Origin: Cyanophora paradoxa | Taxonomy: Eukaryota; Glaucocystophyceae; Cyanophorales; Cyanophoraceae | NCBI GenBank assembly: GCA_004431415.1 | Contig: QPMI01000432.1 | Span: 1-64,000, forward strand | Direction of reading: 5' to 3' | Length of the DNA: 64,000 nt | Part shown: piece by piece, positions 43,240 to 52,800 of the stretch | Numbering within the stretch: the first letter of the stretch is position 1 | Layout: every line of letters begins with the position of its first letter | Position numbers and translations under genes: made by a program | The notes under the pieces: generated by a model | Told to the model about the DNA's origin: nothing | What the model saw: the letters and a program-made list of their open reading frames with translations, nothing else | The model's database searches: none

Positions 43240-43800
43240 CCTGTTTTCTATTTCTTGAGCTCTACTGCTCGTGAGGAGATCATTCGTTTCCATTCCATTC
43301 AGCGAGCTTTTGCCACTGCTCAGCAGATTACTCGTGAGTCCGCAGCACCGGCTCAGGCCCAATCTTCTGAACCTGCTAATAAGCGCACCCATCTTTCTGA
43401 TCCTGAGTCTAATGGCTCCTCTGTTGGTATGGCAGATGCTGCTTTTAATGAGTAATCCTGTGTCACTTATGAGCTTGTGTCTTTCTTTTGCCCGGGGCAA
43501 ACCCTGATACCCTCGGGCCGCCCGACAGGGAGCGGGCCGTCACGGGGATTCAGGCTCTTCCTCTGTGGCGCCGTCGGGTGTCCACATAGGTTGGCTTTCC
43601 ATTCTGCTGGCGCCCTGGGGGTGGTGGCCCAGGGTCCTGTACGTGGCTTCCACTCACTCCCCACGCTAGTGGGTCCCTGACGGGCCTTGCACGTCCCATT
43701 CGGGGCCTCTGCGGCTTTGTCATACCCAGTCTTGCTGGCGTGGATGTGTCTACTGCATTTCTCTCTTATTTTTTTTATAAAATCCTTTGCCTGTCCTGGG
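43240..43800 (+). mobile_element. LINE family-3 remnant with 3' tail
   Basis: A short ORF end, STAREEIIRFHSIQRAFATA to GMADAAFNE (43255-43455), is related in plan to the family-2 ORF end: an alpha-helical QQITRE(S/A) segment followed by a Ser/Pro-rich tail. The 3' UTR contains TACCCTCGGGCCGCCCGACA and GGGGCCTCTGCGGCTTTGTC, ending GTGTCTACTGCATTTCTCTC near 43768. An inverted tail of the same kind lies in the 310-bp segment near 32155-32230. Confidence 0.6.
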
Positions 43801-44700
43801 CATAAAATCCTTTTTTTTGAAAGTCTGCTGCATTCGTACACACTTGACAACAGTCCCCCGCTCCGGCGGCTCCACGCCTACCGGATACTGAGATGCTGAC
43901 TGCAAGAGGAGATAGATAACAAGAGTGCTACAGCTAGTAGTCGTGTCGAGCTAGTGCCTTAGCTGTAGTCTACCGAGTCGTCTCCAGAACATAATATGCG
44001 CCGGTCCTCTAGCAGTGAGCGCGGCAGAAAGATGTAGGCCCAGAAAACCGGAGCCCCGTTAGTTAGGGCCCGGATGAAAAACTGGTGGTCGCGCAGCAAG
44101 AGCCGCGCTCCTCAGCCGCCTCCACGGCGAGCGCTGAGTCCAGAGTCGCCGCCAGCCGCCGAGCTGCAGCGCCGCGCAGCGAGCCGCGCGTCAACATCGC
44201 GGGCAGCTGCAGCTGGGCGCGGCATCGCCAATGCCCGGCGGGAACCCAGGCTGGTCGGCGGGAGCCGAGCAGCACGCCATCTCCTCCAGAGCCCGAGCAC
44301 CGCGCCCTTCTCTGCGTCGCTCCTCCTACTGCCGCGGCCAGCTTGGTCCGCCCTCGCTAGATTTGCGCCTAGACATGCTGGAACGCGCGGGCGCTGTTGC
44401 GCAGAGCGGCGCCGACGCAGAGAAGCCCGAACTAGAGGCAATGAGCACTGCTGAGACCGCTGATCTGACCTGGGGGCCGCACGCCCAACCGCGCCCGCCG
44501 ACGAACGAATCGCCTAACGGACACTGCGGCTAAGCGGCTAGAAGCGCTTCTAGACCTTACTGAGGCGACCTGTGCCCTCCGGGCGCGCGCCCGGCGGGCG
44601 CTTCTCCCGCCCCGCCGACCTACGTTGCGCGCCCTTCCCGGGGTACAGAATCCCTGGGCATAAAATCCTGTACAGCTAGCTGGACATGTAGCTTAGATTC
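43801..44700. other. GC-rich stretch with a possible short ORF
   Basis: Non-LINE DNA. A plus-strand frame at 44074-44454 (MKNWWSRSKSRAPQPPPRRA) and an overlapping one at 44231-44533 ending TNESPNGHCG are open but Arg/Pro/Ala-rich and match nothing known to me. In DNA this GC-rich they may be chance. Confidence 0.25.
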
Positions 44701-44902
44701 TCCAGTGTACTCTGTCAAGTGCACATGATGTTGGACGAGTCTCTTTTCTGGTTTCCCCCTGAAATTTTACAGGGGTCACAGGGGCTGCGTCAAAGACCAC
44801 AAACTCATTGAGGAACTCTTTACAGTTGAACACCATCAATTGCAAGCATATAGGACATGAGCGGCTGATACCTGAACTCATAGAGACAGCTGGTTGGAAG
44901 AG

Positions 44903-44940
44903 AAGAAGAAGAAGAGTATGTATAAGACACGCCCAAGCCA
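44903..44940 (-). mobile_element. Solo family-1 LINE tail
   Basis: (GAA)n followed by GAGTATGTATAAGACACGCC and CAAGCC: the last 35-40 bases of the family-1 element in minus orientation, the most extreme 5' truncation here. Confidence 0.7.
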
Positions 44941-45269
44941 GCCATGCCTTCGCATCTGCAGCTTTGCTACTCTTTGTCCGACCCATCCTCTTTTCCTCTT
45001 TGCTTCACTTGTCCGACCCATCCTCTCTTCCTACAAGCAGACCGCGCCCGGCCCTGTGCAAATGCGGCAAGTGCGGGCCGCGCGCGGAGGTGCAAGGGGG
45101 GGTACTGGTACACATTGCAGGGTACTTGGGGGGGAGGCGGGGGGCGCAGGGGAGGGGGGCTGAAGGGGCAGCTAGAGAGGCATGCGGAAGGCGGGCAGCC
45201 GGGCGAGGCGGGCGGGGTGGCGAGGCGGGTAGGTGGGGTGGCGACGCTGGCGGCGCGCGGCGGCGGTGG

Positions 45270-46190
45270 GCGGGGAAGCGGGATCCGAAGGAGAGACAGG
45301 TGGCGCCGGGCCCTGGGCGTAGCCTGCGCATGCGCAGAACCGAGGCGTCAGCTCGCCCCGGACAGCGGCCGTGCGGGGGCGGGGCCCAGCGGGGGCGGCC
45401 GGGCCAGGTGCGCAGCAGCAGCGGCGGAGCGAACCTGGAGTCGACGAAGCTGAAGCAGCCGGCAGGGCGGCGGGCGAGGAAGCGGGCGGAGCGGCAGGTG
45501 GCGCCGGGCCCTGCGCGTATACGTCAGCTCGCCCCGGACAGCGGCGGTGCCGGCGCGGGGCCCAGCGAGGTCGGCCGGGTGACCCGCGTGGCAGCAGCGG
45601 CGCCGGCGGGGCGAACCTGGACTCGGGTCCTGGAGTCGACGAAGCTGAAGCAGCCGGCAGGGCGGCGGGTGGGGAAGCGGGCGGAGCGGCAGGTGGCGCC
45701 GGGCCCTGCGCGTAGCCTGCGTATGCGCAGAACCGAGGCGTCAGCTCGCCCCGGACAGCGGCCGTGCGGGGGCGGGGCCCAGCGGGGGCGGCCGGGTCAG
45801 GTGCGAAGCAGCAGCGGCGGGGAGAACCTGGAGTCGACGGAGCTGAAGCAGCCGGTGGGGCGGCGGGCGGGAAAGCGGGAGGAGAGGTAGGTGGCGCCGG
45901 GACCTGCGCATAGCCTGCACATGCGCAGAGCCGAGGCGTCAGCTCGCCCGGGACAGCGGCCGTGCGGGGGCGGGGCCCAGCGGGGGCGGCTGGGCCAGGT
46001 GCGCAGCAGCAGCGGCGGGGCGAACCTGGAGTCGACGGAGCTGAAGCAGCCGGCGGGCGGCGAAGCTGAAGCTGCCGGCGGGGCGGCGGGCGAGGAAGCG
46101 GGCGGAGCGGCAGGTGGCGCCGGGCCCTGCGCATAGCCTGCGCAGGGCCGAGGCGTCAGCTCTCCCCGGAGAGCCGTGGCGCGGGGGCGG
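45270..46190. repeat. GC-rich minisatellite, five units of about 180-215 bp
   Basis: Five imperfect tandem units, each containing CAGGTGGCGCCGGGCCCTG (about 45298, 45494, 45688, 45887, 46110), GAGGCGTCAGCTCGCCC, GCGGGGCCCAGCGGGGGCGG and CTGGAGTCGACGAAGCTGAA. Both strands stay open across the array in several frames (about 320 codons on the minus strand), giving Ala/Pro/Arg-rich repeat translations. I regard the open frames as a by-product of GC content. Confidence 0.85.
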
Positions 46191-46297
46191 GGCTAGCCCG
46201 GCGCCGCCCGGCCCAAGCTCGAGGCCCCACCGGAGAAGTGGGAGCGCAACTCACCGTGGGGCTGAGAAGAAGATGCGCATGAGAAGCTGTTCGACGA

Positions 46298-46640
46298 CAG
46301 GCCGCGATCTGCAACCGGGCGCCCAGTCAGAGAGGTGGCCGCGCGCGCCGCACGAGCTCTTGGCGCTAGTTGTGCGGCCGGCGCGCGAGCTCGCCTTCTG
46401 GTTGAGAAGAAGAAGAAGTGCTCGAAGCGACAGCAGACGGCAGGCCGCGATCTGCAACCGGGCGCCCAGTCAGAGAGGTGGCCGCGCGCGGCGCACGCCC
46501 TACAGCGCGCGAGCTCGCCTTCCGGATGGGATCTAGAAGATGCGCAAGACGAATTGCTCAACGACATGGCAAGATCTGCACCCGAGCGGCCTTGTCAGAG
46601 CCGTCGGCGAGCTCGAGTGTGCATGCCCAGCTCGGGATTG
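46298..46640. repeat. Tandem repeat beside the zinc-finger ORF
   Basis: Two close copies of CAGGCCGCGATCTGCAACCG continuing GGCGCCCAGTCAGAGAGGTG (about 46300 and 46440), and a diverged third from about 46566 (GATCTGCACCCGAGCGGCCT), about 140 bp apart. The third overlaps the end of the minus-strand zinc-finger frame. Confidence 0.7.
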
Positions 46641-46968
46641 CCGGGAGGCGCGCGAGCTCACCTAGGCGCGCGAGCAAGAGCGTGGAATGTCTGAAACGAT
46701 CGCAATCGCCGAGCTCGGATCTTGCGGGCGGCGGGCGCGGGGCACTCAGAACCATCGGCGCACACTCGAGCTCGGCCAAGCGGCGCGCACCGGAAAGCGG
46801 CGTCGCGGGCGCCTTCTTTCTGCACTGACGAATGTGCTTGTACAGGTTGTCCTGCCGAGTGAAGTGCTTCCCGCAGCCGCGGGGGTCGGAGCAAGGACGC
46901 GAGCTCGAGCACAGCTCAACTTCAGTTGCGACTACGTCTGTCGGCCGCGGCCCCGGGCGAAGGGCCAT
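46558..46968 (-). CDS. Small protein with a C2HC-type zinc finger
   Basis: 136 codons from ATG 46968. After a short leader the sequence CSDPRGCGKHFTRQDNLYKH then IRQC matches the C2H2-type finger plan (C-x5-C-x12-H-x3-C) with a final Cys in place of His. Aromatic Phe and Leu are at the usual core positions. Such fingers bind DNA or RNA. The rest is Arg/Ala/Leu-rich without a recognised domain, and its last 25 codons overlap a tandem repeat. It may be one exon of a larger gene or a decayed gene. No upstream partner exon identified. Confidence 0.4.
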   Translation of the reverse strand: MALRPGPRPTDVVATEVELCSSSRPCSDPRGCGKHFTRQDNLYKHIRQCRKKAPATPLSGARRLAELECAPMVLSAPRPPPARSELGDCDRFRHSTLLLARLGELARLPAIPSWACTLELADGSDKAARVQILPCR

Positions 46969-47454
46969 GACGACGCAGGAGATTCTGAGGAGAACGAAGT
47001 ACGGGTACGGCAGGGGGGTGCACTTGCAGGGGGGTGCGTCAAAGCGAATTCCACAAACTCTCAGGAGCGCTTTTTTCCGGCGCCCGGTACAACAGGTACC
47101 TAAGGCGGTCTAGCGCGACGCACGCCGCTTCTCGAGCCCGGGCATGTATGACAAAGTTTGTAGAACGCATCGAGAGCAATCAGGAGCACGTGGTCCGGCG
47201 CGTATAGCAATAGCAGGTGAGGCGCGACCTCGACATGTTTGCGCAGCCCCGCCCCTGCATTGTTTTTCGCCGCTCGCAGCGGCTACGATGCGATCACACC
47301 TATACGAGAGTGCATGCAAAGAATCGCATCTTAGAAAAATTGCTAACACAGAAAGTACGCCGCACCAACTCACCAGGGGAGCAAGGGAGGGGGTACCCCC
47401 CCTTGCAATTTGCCTTTCTTTTTGGATCTTGATTCGTCTCTAAATCTCAATTCA
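46969..47454. other. Unassigned region before LINE family-2 remnant
   Basis: Short open frames exist on both strands (for example plus 47144-47443 and minus 47110-47373), but I see no domain. No gene can be supported. Confidence 0.3.
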
Positions 47455-48011
47455 TTTTCGTGTGTGCCATATTTCCTTTCGTGTCTGCTGCCATGCTTTT
47501 GTTTTAGCTTGCACTGAACATGCCCGTTCACCCCATTTTCTTCAATTGCATGGCCCATCAGTCTGTTGCTGGTTCTTCCGGATCCTCTCGTGGCCATCAC
47601 TCTGCTTCTCCACTGTGTAAGCTAGGCCGTTTTCGATGAGAGCTATACCATGATTGCATGGATGATGATGGCGCTGTCTTGTGATTCAATTGCGCTTGAA
47701 CCTGCCTCTGTTTCAATTTTGTGGGTAGCCACCCTCAATACCCTGGGCGGCTCGATAGAGAGCGGGTCGTTCCGGGATTCAGGGTTTTCCATGGCGGGGA
47801 CCCTGTGGGTCTCTGCATGGTTGCTCTCCCTTTGCTCTTTTGGCGCAGGGGCTTCGGCCCCTGCCCCTAGCGGTGCGTACGCACAACACTACCTGTGCCA
47901 GGAAGGTCCCTGGCGTGCCTTGCAGGTCCCTTTCGGGGCCTCTGCGGGGCTGCTATACCTTGTCACCCTGGTCCACGGGCGTGTCTTTTGCTTCATCTCT
48001 CTCTCTAGAGG
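47455..48011 (+). mobile_element. Second LINE family-2 remnant with 3' tail
   Basis: Same 3' UTR as 42791-43126 with substitutions: AATACCCTGGGCGGCTCGAT, GGGGCTTCGGCCCCTGCCCC, GGGGCCTCTGCGGGGCTGCT, ending GGGCGTGTCTTTTGCTTCA(TC)n at about 48005. A short Ser/His-rich coding remnant precedes it. Confidence 0.7.
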
Positions 48012-48130
48012 TCGTTGCTTCAAACCACATCATTCCTGATGCTGATATTGATGATGCAAGTTTTCCTCCGTTTTGTTTTTGTAATCCCTAGTGTATTAGG
48101 GGACTGATGTTTTAAGTTGATAAACAGCTA

Positions 48131-48633
48131 GTGCTATCTGCCTACCCTAGGCTCTTTTTGGGCTCTTCTATTACTGCTGAACAGTCGCTGTCCCAATCCA
48201 AGCCATCTTGGATTCACCCTCAGACTCAGGAAGCTTTTCCGATCAATCCTTGCCAGTGTGATGTTTGTCGCTTTCACTTCCACCCAGAGCTCCAGCTTGG
48301 TGCAATTAATGCTTTTCTGGCCCAGCACCGCTCCATGAATGACTCTCTTTGACTTTCTCCCTGATACACATGTAGTACAAAGGCTCTTGTCATTTCTTCT
48401 GGTATGAGTTTGGCTACCAGCCTCCTACCTCTGCAATGTCTGAGGCAGATGAATCTTTGAATTCGAACCATGTCGGCTTATTTTCGCGCGACGACTTTAT
48501 CACTGAAATTCTTCGCTTCCAGCATGCCCTTCAGGAGCCTGAATCCATTTTCCTGTCCATCTCTGCAGCCTTGGCTCCCCGCTGGCGGACCGACAAAACT
48601 CGGCCTATCTCAGAAGAAGAAGAGTATGTATAA
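48131..48633 (+). mobile_element. LINE ORF remnant (possible ORF1)
   Basis: Two open pieces: SAYPRLFLGSSITAEQSLSQ to HRSMNDSL (48131-48352), with Cys/His-containing INPCQCDVCRFHFHPELQLG; and MSEADESLNSNHVGLFSRDD to KTRPIS (48436-48615). The second is cut by an inverted family-1 tail at 48612. Relation to a LINE ORF1 is inferred from position and neighbours only. Confidence 0.35.
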
Positions 48634-48690
48634 GACACGCCCAAGCCAGCCGAATGGTTATGACGAAAGGCGAAGGACCCAAAGGCCCAA
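48612..48690 (-). mobile_element. Truncated family-1 LINE tail
   Basis: (GAA)n then GAGTATGTATAAGACACGCC, CAAGCCAGCC and GACGAAAGGCGAAGGACCCA: the last 80 bases of a family-1 element in minus orientation. Confidence 0.75.
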
Positions 48691-48949
48691 GGCATAATCT
48701 CTCTCTCTGATGCTCCACCCCCCGTCAGGGGACCCTGGGCCGGCGGCGGGGGGGCCGAATCAGAGAGAGCGGACGGCCTTAGCCTACAAACACACGACAA
48801 GTCTAGCTTTCCTCCCCTTCATTGGGTCTCCAGCTAGACTAACCCCGAGGGAATCTCCCTACTGCGAGCCCTACCCCCTGAGGCCACTCTTGCGGCTCTC
48901 AGTGGGGCCTCCCCCAGCGGCTGCGCAAGCGCGGCGGATGACGCTGAGG

Positions 48950-49652
48950 TTGACCCGGATTTGCTGCCGCTTTGATGAGGTTGAATTCCCTGTATCCCTG
49001 GCCCCTACCTCTCCTGCCCCTCTGCCTTCTGCTGCATCTGTGATGCCTATCGATAATGATCCTAAAAAAATGAAGAAGAGTATATATAAGACACGCCCAA
49101 GCTTATAATTATGCCAGAAGAAGAAGAGTATGTATAAGACCCGCCCAAGCCGGTTTTGCGGTATTGACGAAAGGCAAAGCAATTAAGGACCCAAAGGCCC
49201 ACAGCACAATCGACTACCCTTGTCTGGTTGGTTCACTGTCGATTGTGCTTCGGGCCTTCGGGTCCTTCGCCTTTCGTCAAAACCGTACAACCGGCTTGGG
49301 CGTGTCTTATACATACTCTTCTTCTTCTTCACAATCGACAGTGAACCAACCAGACAAGGGTAGTGGCGGCGCAAACGCCTTATGGTCTACTGGATACTGA
49401 TCCCACTCTCCCTCCTACTGCCTCTCCTGAGTGGCGCCATGTATCCTCTCCTGACCTTGATCATGATCATGGTGACAACATCACTGATGTCCTGCCTCAG
49501 GTCTCTTTAAAACATTTGCGGCCCTCACCTCCTACGACTCTCTCCTCGAGCTCTGCTGCCCCTATGGATCTCACTAATATTAATGACCCAGGTTCCCCAG
49601 GTTCTCCTATGGTGCCTATTGAAAATGACGATGAGGCCGATGAACATGGCTG
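48950..49652 (+). mobile_element. Family-1 LINE 3' coding fragment interrupted by LINE tails
   Basis: Plus-strand fragments of the LINE C-terminal tail: VSLAPTSPAPLPSAASVMPI then DNDP (to 49064), resuming TDPTLPPTASPEWRHVSSPD, DHDHGDNITDVLPQVSLKHL and VPIENDDEADEHG (49385-49652). The intervening 320 bases consist of minus- and plus-strand family-1 tails, so later tail sequences landed in an older copy. Confidence 0.7.
49112..49335. repeat. Foldback of two head-to-head LINE tails
   Basis: A minus-strand family-1 tail (49112-49216) meets a plus-strand one (49238-49335), separated by about 20 bases (ACCCTTGTCTGGTTGGTTCA). The arms are about 95 bases, largely complementary with a few mismatches and one insertion (AAGCAATT near 49178). 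A transcript would fold into a long hairpin. Confidence 0.75.
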
Positions 49653-49828
49653 ATGACCTAGAGTTTCACACGTGCCATGATCCCCAACTGGCATGCCATG
49701 ATGCGCAAGCTTAATGTCAGAAAAATAGTACACGCGCACGTGGCCGGCGCCTCCCCCAAAGCGCACGACTTGCATATGCGCAGAATTAGAATCGCCGCAG
49801 ATCAAATTCCGGACAAATTCGCAACAAA

Positions 49829-52800
49829 ATGAGTTGGCCGACCAGCCGCGCGTCCCGGCGCACGCGTGCGCGCAGGGACCTCCTCCTCGCCATCATTATA
49901 TGCAGTCTGACTCTGCCGGTGCGCTGGTCCGGCCTCCCTGGAGCAGTCGTTCTGATCGGCGGCGCGCGGAGGAGCAGGCCGCCGGAGGATCCTTCGCGTT
50001 CGACTCGCAGCCGGGTGCGTGTCCGGAGTGGACTCAGGACGAGTGCGCCGCTGCGCTCGTTGCGCCGGCCGACGAGGCCGCGGAGTTCGAGTCCGCGCAC
50101 CAGTGCTCCACCCTCGCCGCCTCGCTCGCCGCCCGGTACCTCGTTCGATGGTCGAGCACTGGCGTAAGCACGCGCATTTTCTCCGCGCGCCCGCGCGCTG
50201 GACGCGCCCGCTTCGCAGGCGAGGATCACGCGGGAGCAGCTGGAGCGCGCGCGCTCGGCCGCGCCGGCGGCGGTGCTGGTGAAGGTCGTCGGCGGGGAGC
50301 TGTGGGTGAGGAGCCCGACGGCCCAGGAGCTCGCGCGGTGCGGGCCGGGGTGCCCCGCGGACGCGGCTCTCGCGGAGGGCGTTGTGCGGCTCTTCCACCG
50401 CCTCCTGCGCCGCTACCGCCTCCCGGACCTCGAGGCGGTCGTTTCTCTAGCCGAGGCGCCCTCCATTCTTCGCTTCGAGGCGCGCGCATTGCCCCCGCGC
50501 CGCCCCCGCACTTGGCTGACCGGCAGCTCGTGCCGCACCGACCGGCGCGCAGCTGCTTCCGCTCTTCTCGGTCCTGGCGTCGCCCGCGCACGCAGACATT
50601 CCTTTTCCGGACCCCCGCATGGCGCTGGACGCCGGCTGCTGGGTCGAGGGCAGCCCGTGGCGGCCCCCGGACTCCACCGCCCGCTGGGGTGAGAAGGAGC
50701 CGACCCTCTTCTGGGCGGGGCCCGTGCGCGCGTTTTAGGGTCCCTGTCCACCGTTCAGATCGTCTGATGTGACCACAGGCTGACGCTGGCGCTGCCAACG
50801 CCGTCGCCGCGAGCCGCTACCGCTTCCTCACGGCCCCCGCCAGCCGCGGTCCGAGAGCCCCGCTCTACCCCGCTGGGACTCGCTCCCTCTCAGTTTACGA
50901 GACCGTGCAGGCTGGAGCCGCAGCTTCCGGGCCCTCCTGGCCTCGGGCTCCCTCGTCTTCAAGCCCGAGAGCCCTTTCTTCGAGTTCTTCTACCCCCTCC
51001 TGCGCCCCTGGACTCACTACGTACCCCTCGGGGAGGATGCTTCGGACGGGGCGGAGCGGGCGGAGTGGGCCCGCCGCCACGACGCCGCCGCCCGCCGCAT
51101 CGCCGCCCAGGTGAGGCCCCTTCAACTCCAGCACTTCGTGTTCTCTTCTAGCCTAGTAGCTTCTCTGGCTTCCTCTTTCTCTTCTTCTGCTTCTCAGGCC
51201 GACGTTGCCGCAGGGCGCCGAGGCGGTGCGCGCTGCGCTCCGCTTCGAGGACGTCCTGTGCTACCTCAGGCGCCTCCTCGAGGGGTGCGCCGCTCTAGAT
51301 CTCTTTGATTAAGAACTAGCGAGCTCTTTGATTAAGACCTAGAGATCTCTTTGATTCAGATCTAGAGACCTCTTTGATTAAGACCCAGAGACCTCTTTGA
51401 TTAAGACCTAGAGACCTTCTCTAGATCTCTTTGATTAAGGCCTCTTTGATTAAGTATCTCGAACTTTGCGCCTTCAGGTATGCCGCCCTCCTGGACTTCG
51501 CGCCGGCCCCGGACCCCGCCGCCGGCGACCGGCGCGCGCCACTCCCCGCCCCGCCCCGCGGCTGCCCGGACCCCCGCCTGGCCCCCTTCGCCCCCGGCCC
51601 GCCCCGCGGCGGCCCGCCGAGGAGCTCCTGGCTTCCCACATTGCCCTCGGGCCCGACTTCCACTCTTCTACGACGGACGCCGCGCGTGGGGCCGCGGGCC
51701 CGGGGCCCCGCGCCCTGCCCCCGCTGCCGCCGCCGCCGTCCCTCCGGGCGGCCCGCGCCGCCTGCACGGGCCCCGCCGCTTCTGCTGGCGGCGGGGGGCC
51801 TGGCGGTCGTGGCGTGGGTCGCCGCCCACTCGCCGCCCCGCGCCCGCTCGCTGGCCCTCCTCGCCCCGGCCCTCCTCCTCCTTGCCGCCCTCGTCGCTTT
51901 GGCGCTCCTGCCCCTGTCCTCTCCTCCCACGACCTGCCCAGCGGCGCCCCCTCCCCCTGCTGCCGCCCTCGTCCCCACCGCACCTTGCGACTCGGCGAAC
52001 TGCTCAGCGCTCGTTCTCGAGGACGAGAGTGGCCCGCCGCCCCTCCGCGTGTACGTGCCCCTTCCCCGCCCCGCCTTCCCCACTGCGCCCCCGACCGCCC
52101 TCCAGGTACGTCTACGAGCTTCCGGCGCGCTTCAACACGGAGCTCATGGCGCCAGCCTGCGCCAGCGGGCCCTTCGCTGCCGACGCCTGGCTCCACTCCC
52201 ACCTTTCCGGCAGGCGCGCTTGTCCCCCTCTCGATCTCTCTCTTGTACCCGCCTCAACGTGAAGCTGTACCCCTGCAGCTGGCGGCGGACGTGGGACGGG
52301 GAGGCCGCGGACTTCTTCCTGCTACCCGTCTACACAGGCTGCGGCATGGGCGTCGTGTACCCCCTCCGGCCCCTCATGCGCGACGCCCTCCTCGAGGTAC
52401 GCACACGTACCCCCCTCTCCCGTGCCTCCTCCAGGCCCTGAGCGGGCGGCTGCCCGGGCAGGCGGTGGCGTACGCGCGGGCAGTCCTCCCCTACTGGGAC
52501 CGCCGCCCCGCCGACCACATGCTCGTCTTCCCCAACGGTATACGTACCCCCAACGTCCCCCAAAAAACTCCCAACAGGGGTACCGGTCTCACCTAAGCCG
52601 CGCCAGAGTTCGGCTCGTGCGTGGACGGGGAGCGGCTGGTGGCGGAGACCCCCCGCGGGGCGCAGCGGCCGCCACCAACCCCGCTCCAGCCCGCCATCTT
52701 CCTCCAGCACTCCGGCGAGTGCGCCACGTACATAAAACATAAACAGAACATATAGCGAATTGCATACAATTTCGGAACGACTCCATCTTGCGCGCCCTCC

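Noticed and set aside
45172-46134. Proline-rich repeat protein on the minus strand of the minisatellite
   Set aside because: Translation of tandem repeats that are open in several frames on both strands. No start context or flanking exon supports it.
45270-46640. CRISPR-like array
   Set aside because: Units are contiguous and of uneven length without unique spacers, in a eukaryotic intron-bearing context. They are minisatellites.
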